In this document: piece after piece, positions 41,987 through 52,824 of the stretch
How positions within the stretch are numbered: position 1 is the stretch's first letter
How the letters are laid out: each line of letters starts with the position of its first letter
Assembly: GCF_000400465.1 (NCBI RefSeq)
Contig: NW_008806282.1
Span: 62,001-126,000, forward strand
Direction: 5' to 3'
Source: Wallemia ichthyophaga EXF-994
Taxonomy: Eukaryota; Basidiomycota; Wallemiomycetes; Wallemiales; Wallemiaceae
Length of the DNA stretch: 64,000 nt
Notes under the pieces: generated by a model
Seen by the model: the letters and a program-made list of their open reading frames with translations, nothing else
What the model was told of the DNA's origin: nothing
Database searches by the model: none
Made by a program: the position numbers and the translations under genes

Positions 41987-44131
41987 ATGATGTCTAATCA
42001 GATAAACGGAGTCGCGGAGATGGGCTCGGAGATGGACAAGCGAGCGGAGATCGACGCTACTGGCCGAATGGCAGGGATGAGGGTGGACGATAGCGAGATA
42101 ACTGGCCATTTCGACAGAGATGGATGTGACGGTGGAGATGGCGACAACAACGGCGAGAACAACAACGATAATAACACCAGCAACAACGCAAACAACAGTA
42201 ACTCCACCCAGCGTCCACTCACGATAGTCTACTCGACAGAAACCGGCAATGCGCAAGACGTAGCAGAGCGATTAGGGCGACTAGGTGAGCGGTGGCGATG
42301 GGAAGTGAGGGTTTGCGAAGCGGATGAGTTCGACATCAATACTCTCCTCACAGCGCCGATAATTCTCTTCGTGCTCTCAACGACTGGCAACGGAGAGCAC
42401 AACCCCACTTTTCGCAGTCTGTGGCGGCAGCTGCTCAATTCACGTCTACCGTCGGATTTGCTGGATGGGCTGGTATATGGGGTGTTTGGGCTGGGCGACT
42501 CCTCGTATGCGCGTTTCAACTGGGCCGCTAAATCGCTCGATCGTCGGCTCGATAGTCTCGGTGCGCAGCGCGTCGTCGGCAGAGGCGATGGCGATGAGAG
42601 ACATTACATGGGATATGATGGTGTCTTTCTGCCGTGGTCCGGCGTTCTCTTCAACAACCTCAATCACCTCCTTCCCCTCCCCAAAGGCGTGGATAAGTTG
42701 GATGACGATTACCTCCCCCCACCGCGCGTCAAGATGGAGTGGCTGAATGGGAGCGGGAGTGGGAGTGGTAGTAAGAATAGCAGCTCTAGCAACACCACGA
42801 ACAACACCAACACACCACCAAATAATCCTAGCACGCCTTACACCTGCACACTTGACAGCAGCACGCGTCTCACATCCCCGTCATGGTGGCAGGATGTACG
42901 CCATCTAGTACTAAACACCCCACCCACTCTGCCCCCCTTCCGCGCCGGTGATGTAGCTGTGTTGCAGCCGCGCAACGAACCCAGCGCGATATCCAACCTC
43001 GTGCGCCAATTAGGGTGGGAGGAATGTGCGGATGAGTTATTGCTGCTTTGTGACAGGCAGTCTAGTCACTCTGATAACGCAAATCACGATACTCAAACTC
43101 ACACTACCCACCTCCCAAGCCCCCTGCAACGATACACCCACACACCCACCACACTGCGCCATCTACTCACATACCACTTATCGCCCTACGCGGTACCACG
43201 AACGACGTTCTTTGAGTACTTGGCACACTTCACCAGTAGCGACGTGGAGAGGGAGCGTCTACGTGAGTTCACCAGCGCACAAGGCGCCGATGAGCTGTAC
43301 GAGTATTGCGCACGTGTGCGCCGTACTGCCCCGGAAGTGCTCGATGACTTCAAGTCTGTTCGCATCCCGCCCCGGTATGCCCTCGACGTCTTCCCTCTTC
43401 TCCGCCCGCGCAAGTTTAGCATAGCGGGGAGCAAAAAGTCACATTCACACGCTCACGCCTCAAACCAGCTGCAGCTCTGTATCGCTCTCGTCAGGTACAA
43501 GACTAAACTGGCAAGGCCGCGCATGGGAATTTGCAGCGCTTGGTTGGAGAGTCTGAAGCAGGGCGACGAGGTGCATGTGGGCGTGGAGGAGGGGACTATT
43601 AGGGCACCGCGGCGTGTGAATGGGCATGAGGATGCGGATGAGCACGCTGATAATAACTTGACACACACACCTCCCCTTCTCCTCGTCGGGCCTGGTACTG
43701 GTGTGGCGCCGATGCGCGCACTGGTGCAAGAACGTGAGCGTGACATTCACACCCAACCAAGCGCACAAAACACCGCTCTCTATTTCGGTTGCAGATGCAG
43801 TGGAATGGACGAATTGTATGCAGATGAGATGCAGTCGCTCGCTAGGGCTGGACGGCTCCATTACCGCGTGGCGCACTCTCGCGATGACGTTCACGGTAAC
43901 AAGGAATACGTTCAGCACCTCCTCCAACAGGATGGAAAACGCGTCTATAATTGGCTCGTGGAGCGCAGCGGATATCTTTTCATTAGTGGCAGCTCGGGAC
44001 AGATGCCCAAGGGAGTTAGAAAAGCTGTCGCTAGTATCATCGAGAGGCTCGAAGGGGTGGATGAGAACACCGCGATGAGAAAAGTGGAGTATTTCGAAAG
44101 CATTGGGAGGATTGTGGAGGAGTGTTGGTAG
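41987..44131 (+). CDS. TAH18: NADPH-dependent diflavin reductase TAH18
   Basis: 714 aa, no intron. Tah18 passes electrons from NADPH through FAD and FMN to Dre2 for cytosolic Fe-S cluster assembly. The flavodoxin domain starts near residue 78: PLTIVYSTETGNAQDVAERL, LFVLSTTGNGEHNPTF, YGVFGLGDSSYARFNWAAKS. A linker rich in Ser/Asn/Gly precedes the FAD domain (PPFRAGDVAVLQP; RPRKFSIAGSK, the RxxS motif). The NADPH domain shows LLLVGPGTGVAPMRALVQER and YLFISGSSGQMPKGVRKA, and the C-terminus ends with a conserved Trp (IVEECW). The 75-residue Asn/Asp-rich N-terminal extension is unusual; an alternative start could be closer to the flavodoxin domain, but no ATG lies between 42130 and the domain. Confidence 0.88.
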   Translation: MMSNQINGVAEMGSEMDKRAEIDATGRMAGMRVDDSEITGHFDRDGCDGGDGDNNGENNNDNNTSNNANNSNSTQRPLTIVYSTETGNAQDVAERLGRLGERWRWEVRVCEADEFDINTLLTAPIILFVLSTTGNGEHNPTFRSLWRQLLNSRLPSDLLDGLVYGVFGLGDSSYARFNWAAKSLDRRLDSLGAQRVVGRGDGDERHYMGYDGVFLPWSGVLFNNLNHLLPLPKGVDKLDDDYLPPPRVKMEWLNGSGSGSGSKNSSSSNTTNNTNTPPNNPSTPYTCTLDSSTRLTSPSWWQDVRHLVLNTPPTLPPFRAGDVAVLQPRNEPSAISNLVRQLGWEECADELLLLCDRQSSHSDNANHDTQTHTTHLPSPLQRYTHTPTTLRHLLTYHLSPYAVPRTTFFEYLAHFTSSDVERERLREFTSAQGADELYEYCARVRRTAPEVLDDFKSVRIPPRYALDVFPLLRPRKFSIAGSKKSHSHAHASNQLQLCIALVRYKTKLARPRMGICSAWLESLKQGDEVHVGVEEGTIRAPRRVNGHEDADEHADNNLTHTPPLLLVGPGTGVAPMRALVQERERDIHTQPSAQNTALYFGCRCSGMDELYADEMQSLARAGRLHYRVAHSRDDVHGNKEYVQHLLQQDGKRVYNWLVERSGYLFISGSSGQMPKGVRKAVASIIERLEGVDENTAMRKVEYFESIGRIVEECW

Positions 44132-44221
44132 AAAGAGAAATATTGGTTAAAGATGCGTCGGTAGATGAAAAGGATAAAAGTACATGCATTGCAATTTATA
44201 GATAGATACATAGTCACATAA

Positions 44222-45051
44222 TTACATACCGTGAGCTCCAAATTTAGTTAGCGTATGCACAGGGAACGGACTGTCACATGTCGAGCAGCGTTGTGGGGGA
44301 TGGCAGAAAACTGGTCAAGGTGGATTAGCAAGACAAAGAAAATTTTCAAGCACGACCCACTACTAAGACAGACAGAGCAGATGTAAGCCATATCCACGAT
44401 ACGCTTATGGCAGAAACAGGCAGCTCTGAAATCGACCTTGTCAGAGCGTGGCTGGACGAGCTTATGCCTGAGGGCGTGGTTTGGGAGGAAAGCCATGATG
44501 AGATACTGGATGAGGCTATCAATGTACTTGACTTGTATGTAGTTACCGCCGGTGAGATGCGCTGCCTGTTGAAGGAAGATGGTGTTGCTGTTATACAGCT
44601 CGCACACGTCGACGAGTATCTTAGCTTTTTGTGCAGCAAAAATCGAGTTCATGAGGCTGACGTAGTGTGAAGGGACATCATCGGAGGTAGTGATTACGAG
44701 AATGCGGAAGGAGTGGGGGGAGTCTGAGCTGGCGCTGGCTTCGTTTAGCTTCCGGTTGATGTGGCAGAGCGACTGGGCGAGAGTGGTGGCTAGCGTGGCT
44801 TTGACGGGTTTATCCGTGCGATAGAAATCCCGCACACACTCCACAAACACCTCAGAGAGCTGGCTGAAGTTTGCGTCATCTTCGTGCGTATCGAAAAGAA
44901 TCTTATTATTGAGGTGCACCGAGGCTGAATTCAAGTCGGAATTACTTAAATGCAAATTAATAAATACGAGCAGCTGCTTCAACGAAGATAGAGAAACATT
45001 TTTATTTTTCAACTCAAGGACCACGCTCAGATGGTTTGACGTGGTCGCCAT
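44222..45051 (-). CDS. TFB4: TFIIH subunit TFB4 (p34)
   Basis: 258 aa, one intron 44311-44363 (53 nt). Tfb4 is a structural subunit of core TFIIH (transcription initiation and nucleotide excision repair). A von Willebrand A-like domain spans the first 200 residues: LLVFINLHLSN, SFRILVITTSDDVPSHYVS, LVDVCELYNSNTIFLQQAAH, LTGGNYIQ. The C-terminal zinc finger begins VDFRAACFCHKRIVDMAYIC and, after splicing, continues VCLIFCHPPQRCSTC, giving the C4-type pairs. It ends PFPVHTLTKFGAHGM. The finger would be lost without the intron. Its start is 42 bp from LHS1, divergently transcribed. Confidence 0.88.
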
Positions 45052-45093
45052 CGCTGTTACGGAGCAACGTCCAACACCCGGAATACGCGAGAG

Positions 45094-47754
45094 ATGAGAA
45101 TTTGGGCATTAATTCTGGCACTGATTTATACCGTCTATGCCACGAGCATCCTCAGCATCGACCTCGGCAGCGACTCGCTAAAGATTGGTCTCATCGGCAG
45201 CGGGAATCTCGACGTCGTCCTCGATAAAGACAGCTCACGGAAGCTGCAGTCGACTGTTGGCTTTAAGGGCGATGACAGACTCTTCGGTAAGCAGGCACTC
45301 CAGAACAGCAACAAAAATCCAGACACCAGCTATCCTCATCTCAAAATGCTCATTGGGAAGACTGCTGAGGCTGACAGCACACAGCGTTGGGAAGCGATAT
45401 TCCCCGCAGTAGACAACAGCGTCACTGACAGAGGCACGCTCCAGCTGCACTCGCATAAAGACGCGTATGCGATCGAAGAACTCCTGGCTATGCAATTCCA
45501 CTACGCCAGACAGCTCGCTCAGATGCAAAGTGGTGAGACTATAAAGGATGTCGTATTGACTGTGGGTAGCTAATGTGTTGTACACTTTCTCTAACTTCTT
45601 TCACAGCTCCCGCCTTACTTCTCTACCTACGAAAGACAGGCTGTGTTGGACGCAGTCAATTTGGCAGCTCTCCAGCCAATCGCTCTTATCAATGATGGCA
45701 CTGCTGTCGCCGTCAACTACGCAATGACCCGTTCGTTTGACTCTACTCCAGCTTCGTACGTTATATACGACGCAGGCGCGTCCTCACTTAGCGCAACTTT
45801 CGTTGAAATATCCTCCCACTCTCCACCCAAGAAGCGCTTCGGCAGCAAGCAGAACACTACCGAAATCAACGTTATTGGCACTGCATACGATGACAGCGTT
45901 GGTGGTGTTGACCTTGATCACCGTCTGCGCGATATCCTCGCAGACGCCTTCGAGCAGCAGCACAACCTCGACCAAAGCTGGCGAGGCAATGCACGTGCAT
46001 GGAACAAGCTTCTTGTGGAGGCTAATCGCGTCAAGCATATACTCTCCGCCAATTCAGAATCCCAGGCGACAATCGAAGGTCTGCACGATGAGCTTGATTT
46101 TAAGAGCACAGTGAGTAGGGAGCAGTTCAAGGCAGCTATCGAAGACTACCAAATGAGGTGGTCGGCGCCAATTTCTGAAGTACTCGCTAAGACTGGTAGG
46201 GGTATTGATGGTGTTGACGCTGTTATTCTTACCGGTGGTGCCTCTCGCATCCCTATCATTCAATCGCAAGTCAGAGCGTTTGTGGGCGATGACAAAATTA
46301 GCACATCTGTTAATGCAGATGAGAGTGCTGTCTTGGGTGCTGCTTTCTACGGCGCTACATTCAGTAAATCGTTCAGAACTAAACCTCTCACAGTACACGA
46401 GGCTAGCGTGTACTCAATGGAGGGTGTGGGAATGGACGTGAGTGAGCATGGCACTCTGCTTTGGAAGGAGGGCGCTTCTCTCCCAACCAACAATACCATC
46501 TCTCTCCCACCTAGAGATGCGACAGTGGTGGTAAAATACACCGCAGACTCCATTCCACACGACCAACAGGCTGCTTACATGCAGCTTAATGTGACGGGTG
46601 TGGATGGAGCGCTCGCCGAAATGAACCTCAGCTATGAAGAAGCTGCTGCTGCGAATGTGAGAGTGGATATAGGTGTGGAACACACGTCATTCTCGCTCGT
46701 TCTTCCTACCGCTGCCGAGCTCGTTGTACCTGCTCCAGCTTCGCACGACGGTCTCACAGGCAAGCTGAAAGAATGGTTTAGCGTGGGAGCAGGTGGAGCA
46801 AAAGGAGAAGAAAAGAATGAAAACGGCACTACTACAGACAGCACAACACCTACACCCCCACACGCACAAGAAAAGAGGATCAAGTTGACGCTCTCAAGTC
46901 TTCCAGCCTCGCTTCAGCCGATGACGGTGGACCTGAAGGGGGAGTCTATGAACAAGCTGATGGCGCTCAACTACGCAGAGGCAATGGAAGGGCTTCGCGA
47001 GGAGACATTCAATGGCTTTGAAAGTAAGCTGTATATGTTGAAGGCATTGATAGAGAACGTAGACGGGAAATATGACGCGTTCCATAACGCCACGCTGCCA
47101 GAGGAAATGCGAGCGCTGGAAAGTGCACACGCAACAGCACTCACATGGCTCGATGAGGAGGGATGGTCAGCTACACTGGAGCAGATTCAGAAGGAGGCGA
47201 CTAAGATTGGAGCCATCGAACAACCAGTTAAGGAACGTATTAGGAATGGGCAGGTGAAGGCAGCTGCTTTAGGTGACCTCCAGAAGGCATTGTTTGCAGG
47301 TAGGACTTTCCTCAAGGAGGCGAGAAAGAACTTGACAACCACGGATGAGTCGAGATATTCATTCAAAGAGGTCGACGAATTCGAGGCTCACCTCTTCCAG
47401 ACCGAGAACTGGCTCAGGCCGCTGATGCGCAAGGATGGAGAGGCAAAACCATGGGAAGAAGGGGCATATACGGCGACTGAGTTGGAAGTCGCTGGGAGGA
47501 GTGTACAGGATTTCTTTATGGAATTGACTGAGAGGCTGCCAAGGAAGGCTGAGGAGAGTGTTACAGAGAGTGCTACGGAGAGCAGCCAGAGCACAACATC
47601 TGCACCTGCATCTGAAGCCAGCTCCTCAGGCACTCATTCAGACAACTCTTCAGGTACTCAAGACACACCAGGCACTCCAACACCACCAAACAAAAGCAAG
47701 TCAAGTGAGTCAGGTGAGACAGAGAAAAACCACCACAGCCACGATGAACTATAA
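45094..47754 (+). CDS. LHS1: ER HSP70-family nucleotide exchange factor LHS1 (GRP170)
   Basis: 871 aa, one intron 45562-45606 (45 nt). The protein starts with a signal peptide (MRIWALILALIYTVYA) and ends in HDEL, an ER retention signal. The ATPase domain has ILSIDLGSDSLKIGLI, VLTLPPYFSTYERQAVLD (across the splice), ALINDGTAVAVNYA and VILTGGASRIPIIQ. A long acidic insertion and C-terminal helical domain (EEGWSATLEQIQKEATKIG; QTENWLRPLMRKDGEA) follow, then a Ser/Thr-rich tail. This is the Lhs1/GRP170/ORP150 class, which exchanges nucleotide on Kar2/BiP and binds clients itself. Length and domain order match the family. Confidence 0.92.
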
Positions 47755-47993
47755 AAGAGAGATGCATTTATTTAATTTTAGATTTCATTATCAGTTGACG
47801 TGGGTTGGCATGTGATAGATACCGCAGCTGGCGAGATGTTTGGTGAATGAAGTGAATGAGTAACACACAGCAGCTGCTAGCGGTGACAAACATCCGAAAT
47901 TATTGGGGATCGTGTGATTATAATAAATCCGCGTTGGGTTTAAATTGCTCTAAACGCACTCTCACCTCAACAACCAACACGAAATAAGAAAAA

Positions 47994-48995
47994 ATGGTTT
48001 TAATTAAAGCAGCTATCTGTGGTGCAGGCGGTGGAATTGGTCAGCCATTATCCCTCCTCACTGCGCAAAACCCACATATCGGTGAAGTCTCTCTGTTTGA
48101 TGTTGTCCCATCAGTACACGGTGTCGCTGCCGATTTATCCCACTTGGACGGCACAGCTGTTGTAAAGGGCTACACTAAGGAGAATGATGGTTTGAAGCAC
48201 GCTCTCACCGGTGCAAATGTCGTCATTATACCTGCAGGTGTTCCACGTAAGCCTGGGATGACTCGTGATGACCTCTTCAAGATCAACGCATCTATTTGCC
48301 GTGATTTGGCCACTGGTATTGCCGATTACGCTCCAGATGCCATCGTCGGTGTCGTATCAAACCCTGTCAACTCCACCGTTCCTGTCTTTGTTGAGACTCT
48401 CAAAGCAAAGGGCGTCTTTAACGCTCGCAAGGTCTTCGGTGTCACCACCCTCGATATCGTTAGATCATCCAAGTTCGTCGCTGAGGTCCTCGGTAAGCCT
48501 AACGAGGCTCCTCAATACACTATCCCTGTTATCGGTGGTCACTCAGGCAAAACTATCATACCTGTTATCAGCCAGTCTCAGCCAAAGGTCGATATCTCCG
48601 GCGACAAACTCAACACTCTCGTCAACAGAATTCAATTCGGTGGTGACGAAGTTGTTAAGGCTAAAGATGGTGCTGGTTCAGCGACCCTTTCAATGGCATA
48701 CGCTGGTTCTAAGTTTTTGAACGCTGTCGTTAGCTCCGTCTACGCTGATAAACCTAGCGTCATCCAAGCTTACGTATACCTCCCTGAGTTGCCAGGTGGT
48801 GACGCCATCAAGAATGACATTGGAAAGGATGTCTCTTACTTCTCCGTTTCCCTCCAGCTCGGTAAGAGCGGTGTTGAGAAAGTTCTCCCTGTTGGTCCAC
48901 TCAGCGACTACGAGAAGGGTCTCCTTCAAGAGGCTCTCCCTGAATTAGACGCTTCCATTGTCAAGGGTGTTGGTTTCGGAAAGAGTTCACTTTAG
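47994..48995 (+). CDS. malate dehydrogenase (NAD)
   Basis: 333 aa, no intron. Interconverts malate and oxaloacetate. NAD-binding AAICGAGGGIGQPLSLL, substrate-binding arginines in VPRKPGMTRDDLF, NPVNSTVPVF, and the catalytic histidine in IPVIGGHSGKTIIP are all present. The sequence belongs to the mitochondrial/peroxisomal branch, not the animal cytosolic branch. It has no cleavable mitochondrial presequence: the conserved strand starts at residue 4. The C-terminus is GKSSL, a possible weak PTS1-like tripeptide (SSL). So it may be cytosolic or peroxisomal; another copy would then serve mitochondria. Codon choice looks biased to C-ending codons, as for a well-expressed gene. Confidence 0.92.
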   Translation: MVLIKAAICGAGGGIGQPLSLLTAQNPHIGEVSLFDVVPSVHGVAADLSHLDGTAVVKGYTKENDGLKHALTGANVVIIPAGVPRKPGMTRDDLFKINASICRDLATGIADYAPDAIVGVVSNPVNSTVPVFVETLKAKGVFNARKVFGVTTLDIVRSSKFVAEVLGKPNEAPQYTIPVIGGHSGKTIIPVISQSQPKVDISGDKLNTLVNRIQFGGDEVVKAKDGAGSATLSMAYAGSKFLNAVVSSVYADKPSVIQAYVYLPELPGGDAIKNDIGKDVSYFSVSLQLGKSGVEKVLPVGPLSDYEKGLLQEALPELDASIVKGVGFGKSSL

Positions 48996-49088
48996 GTATG
49001 ACAGTGGTTTGTATTGTTACTGAAGTATGCATGAAATATATCAATCGCAGTGTGCAAATAAGAGTTGTGTTGGTAGTTAAAATTAGTA

Positions 49089-50664
49089 TCAAAATCCAAA
49101 TGCTTCGACTTGATGAGTCTTGAAATGTCTATAGGTGTCCCCTTTCTCGCAGATCAAATGGCGATCAATGAAGGGGTTGAGGAAAATGCCATGCTCGTCA
49201 TACTTGTGGATAATTTCCATGAACTTGGGCAGCCCGCTGTACTTTTCACCAACTTCTTGAGGTGTTTGTGTGGAATGCTTAGCCCAATGCGCTCTACCGT
49301 TATATTTACGGAGGATATCTTCGAAGGTTCTGAATATCCTTCTATAGCGTACACGACAATTGAATGGTTTGTATTTGATCAGGCCAATCCACATGAAGTG
49401 AGTTTCTACTTGATTGCCCACGTGTTTGTTAGCAGGGGAAAGTAAGATATCGTCAGCCTTCGAAATGCGCACTTCGAGTGGAAAATCAACGTCATTCTCA
49501 TCCACCAGCCATTCATTGAGCTCCAACATACACTCGTAAGCCTGAGACAGAGGCACAGACCATTCGGTAGTGTATTGCAAAAGACCGCAGTCCATGTTGA
49601 AAATGTTGCACGAGGTGTCTGTGCGCTGTTGGTGCTGTCCAAACACACACCGCCACGCCAGGTGGCTGAGAAGGGGAGCGATAGCGGGCACGTACCGCTT
49701 CACCAGCAGCAGTGGCTGGAGAAGAAAGCTAAAGAGTGTGCTAGAGACAGGCGCTTGCGGTTGGTATTTTTCAGTGTTTTGTGCGGCTTTATACGACTGC
49801 ATCAGACTAACTCCTCCCGTCTGGGGCAGCCAGAACGCCTTAACATAGGGCGCAGTGCGCCACCGGTCGAGCCAGGAAGAGGGACTGCTGGTGTACTCGT
49901 CGAACGACATTGCCGTTGTGACTTGATGCAGGTTGAATTTCTCCTCCACGCTCAGCACCACGCTGAGAATGATGCCTGTCGCGCCGAGGGAGCACAACGT
50001 AGCGTTGAAGAGGTGTGGGTGGAGTGTGCGTGAGCACTCTAGCACCTCACCACTAGCTACGAGGATAGAGAGGGAGTGGACGTACGATGACATGCAGTGG
50101 TGGTCGATCCCGCTGCCGTGCGTGGCTGTCGCAAGGCAGCCAGCTATAGTCTGATCGGAAATAGACCCGAGGATCGGCATGGCAAGGTTGTTAACGTCGA
50201 GTGCCTGATTGATATCCCTCAACAATGTGCCTGAGTGGGTGGTGATCGTGCGGTCTTCTTTGTCTATCTGTAGAGGAGTGCAGAGTGAGAAAGTATCATA
50301 TGAAAAGCACTTGACGCACACTTATCACACCTGCTATTCCCGACATTATTACTATCCAACCCTCGCTGCATGCTAGGTCAGAGGGCGAGTGCCACACGCC
50401 CATGGCTCGCACTCGCACCCTTGCCCTGCGGGCTGCTTCTACGATGAGCTGCGTGTCGGCGATCGTGTGCGGCGTGTATATCCGCTCAGGCGTCGCTTCG
50501 AATGTCCTTGCCCAGTTTTGTAGCTTGTGTGTGGGAGTACCTTGGAAAGCGCTGATTCGGTGCTCTAGTTGCTCATCTGAAATTTTCTTCAAGTCGCTCA
50601 ATACCATAATTTCCTGCATCGCCATCGCTATCGCCACCGATGATGCACTGAACGACGAAGACAT
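49089..50664 (-). CDS. ALO1: D-arabinono-1,4-lactone oxidase
   Basis: 507 aa, one intron 50268-50319 (52 nt). Alo1 oxidises D-arabinono-1,4-lactone to D-erythroascorbate with FAD, the last step of fungal ascorbate-analogue synthesis. The FAD_binding_4 domain starts LQNWARTFEATPERIYTP; the flavin-linking His lies in GVWHSPSDLACSEGW. After splicing, ISIDKEDRTITTHSGTLLRD and the conserved ATATHGSGIDHHC, LGATGIILSV follow. The ALO domain ends with YNGRAHWAKHS, the HWAK motif of aldonolactone oxidases. The donor GTGCGT was chosen because it restores alignment of VIS-IDKE with family members; two other nearby GT sites are possible. The exact start among several nearby ATGs is uncertain. Confidence 0.88.
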
Positions 50665-50793
50665 CGGGTGTTTTCGTGATAGTAACTAAAACAAAAATTC
50701 ACTCTTTTTTTAAAACAAAAGACTAGCAAGGAGTACATACAAGTTATTGTACGAGTTACCGCACGACTTGTCGCAACTCATACCACCACATCC

Positions 50794-51396
50794 ATGGCAC
50801 ACCACGCCCAAGACTCGGAAATAGCGCGGCACAGGCGCAGAATAACAGCGTACCACGCTTACATACAGCCAGTCTTGAAGGCATTGAAGGATACACATGA
50901 GGTTAGTGTGCCCTACACGTTGCGTTCCAAGGTCTGCAACCAGGCGTGGAGAGAGAAGCTGGGGGAGACGGTAAACCAGTACCCGCGCTCGACAAAGACT
51001 ACGATAGAGCTACAGCAAATAGCTTGGGAAGATATACAAAACAATTTCGATAGTTTCATCCGTGATTTGAGACGCAGACTGGATCAGTATGCTCTGGTGA
51101 ACATGAGGACAAGTGTGGATCCGAAAGATGGGCTCAGTCTGGCTGATTGGGATTACGAAACTCATATGAACCAAATCGTGGACAGACTAGACAAAGAACA
51201 GCCAGATACACCGTCTCAAAGCAAAATTTCACTCGCAGAAGGACTCTGGAAGGTTAGGAAATATGTTCGTAGTGAGGAATTCATCGAACAAGAAGAGGAG
51301 AATCTCAAGGAGGCGACTGTAAGGTTGGAGTTGGATACTGTCAGGGGGATCAAAGGGATACAGCAGCAGGTAAAGAAGGCAAGAGTGGGTGTTTAG
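50794..51396 (+). CDS. HMG/YABBY-like domain protein, tandem copy A
   Basis: 200 aa, no intron, basic. Two copies of a 40-residue helical motif: RRRITAYHAYIQPVLKALKD...LRSKVCNQAWREK (about 14-55) and YETHMNQIVDRLDKEQPDTP...ISLAEGLWKVRK (about 123-160). The pattern Y-x2-(Y/F/H)-(M/I)...L-x2-L(K/D)...A-x3-W recalls the HMG-like box of YABBY-type proteins. The next gene carries the same two units, so the pair arose by tandem duplication. It may bind DNA (inference). The domain name is a pattern match by eye, not a database result. Confidence 0.5.
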   Translation: MAHHAQDSEIARHRRRITAYHAYIQPVLKALKDTHEVSVPYTLRSKVCNQAWREKLGETVNQYPRSTKTTIELQQIAWEDIQNNFDSFIRDLRRRLDQYALVNMRTSVDPKDGLSLADWDYETHMNQIVDRLDKEQPDTPSQSKISLAEGLWKVRKYVRSEEFIEQEEENLKEATVRLELDTVRGIKGIQQQVKKARVGV

Positions 51397-51548
51397 TGGG
51401 TTGTTAGTGTATTCTATAGCAGTTTCTGTATTAATGTTTATAATATCCTATACCCAATACCCATTCGTTTTTCACCTGCGCTGATGGGCGATAGCAGATA
51501 ATGCGTAAGTAAACGCACTTAAAAGAAAGCAAGATAATTACAAGCACC

Positions 51549-52405
51549 ATGCAGCAAAACAAAAGAATAAAGATACCACACGGAAGCTTTCGGCGTATAA
51601 TCTATTCATGAAACACGTCCTGCAATCACTCAAGCAGAGCCACGGGAGTGTGAGCTATGGGCACAGATTTAAAGCGTCTGCCCGTCTTTGGACGCAGAGG
51701 ATGGAGATGACAGCTGTGGATATATCCACCAAAACGAAGACACCTGTTGGTGCACTCTCGAAGCAACTCATTCAGGAGAGGACATGGGAGGGAGCTCAGC
51801 GTGATATGGGAGTCATTCTTATTCATCTTGCACAGTCAGTAGAGTATAGCGCCAGACTGGAGGCAGAGGCAGAGGCAGGACATTACATGCACAGCAACGT
51901 ACCGAGAGCTAACAGCGAGTATAATAGACATATGCAGAGTACACTGGCACAGCTCAAGGAAATTCAGTCAGACACGCCATATCAAACTAGATTTAAATTG
52001 GCGGCGAGTATGTGGCAGGAAAGGAAGAAGGAGAGGAGTGAGAGGAGAGGAGGGAAGAAGAGGGACTATATCCCAGTTTATAGCGATGTTGACGAGGAAG
52101 ACATTGTGTTGCAAGGACCATCTTCAAGTATACATCCGGGAAGGATACCAATGGGATATTACGATGGTGAGTTTGGTAATGACTTGAACTTGAAATCATC
52201 AATGGCGTCATCAATGCTATCAACAACGATACCACCAACAACAACGACGCCATCGATACCTTGGCAATACACGTGGGTAGCTATACCACCATTCCCAGAA
52301 GCAGAAGCAGAAGGAGAAGCAGCAGCAGAAGAGAATAGATATAACGGAAATGAAGACGATACAAATACGCTCAACGACTACAAAGACTATTTGGATGAAA
52401 TATGA
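51549..52405 (+). CDS. HMG/YABBY-like domain protein, tandem copy B, apparent frameshift near start
   Basis: Paralogue of the gene just upstream. Unit 1 is RKLSAYNLFMKHVLQSLKQS...FKASARLWTQRM and unit 2 YNRHMQSTLAQLKEIQSDTP...FKLAASMWQERKK; a disordered acidic C-terminus follows (IPPFPEAEAEGEAAAEE). Unit 1's frame is open upstream to 51552 but has no ATG. The only nearby ATG (51549) is one base out of frame and stops after 20 codons. The two frames would join if the A-runs at 51555-51565 held one more A. Either the sequence has a one-base error there, the allele is frameshifted, or translation starts at the internal Met (51608), which would cut unit 1. A GT donor for an intron is absent between. 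Confidence 0.5.
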
Positions 52406-52435
52406 ATAAATATTATACCTTTTACAAAGACAGTG

Positions 52436-52740
52436 ATGCGGGTGACAATCAATCAATGGAGAGCATTTAGTCATTGGAAGTGGAATGGGTGTGATACAGA
52501 CGATCTCTGTGGGATATGCCAGAATTACCTTGATAACTCTTGTCCGAATTGCAGTCTACCTGGAGATGATTGTCCGTTGAGTGAGTTAAAGTGCAGCGAT
52601 TAGAAAACGCGTTGTTAACGCGTAAATTAGTCTGGGGGAAGTGTAACCACTCATTCCACATGCACTGTATACTCAAATGGCTCTCACTTGAATCGAGTAA
52701 AGGTCAATGCCCAATGGATAGGCAGCAGTGGGGTAAATAG
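52436..52740 (+). CDS. APC11: anaphase-promoting complex RING subunit APC11
   Basis: 84 aa from two exons, intron 52581-52630 (50 nt, donor GTGAGT), so it is easily missed. The protein begins MRVTINQWRAFSHWKWNG, the beta-strand that binds Apc2. The RING-H2 ligands follow in order: CGIC, CPNCSLPGDDCPL, and after splicing CNHSFHMHCILKWL, GQCPMDRQQW. This order, the extra cysteines in the CPNC...DDC insertion and the short length are diagnostic for APC11. It recruits the E2 enzyme for ubiquitination by APC/C. It starts 30 bp after the stop of the upstream HMG-like gene on the same strand. Confidence 0.92.
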
Positions 52741-52824
52741 TAATTACTCATCCAATCCAGCTAACAAAGCGCTTTATAGAAACCCAATAATATTTATTCC
52801 TTTATACCTTGTACTATTACCACC

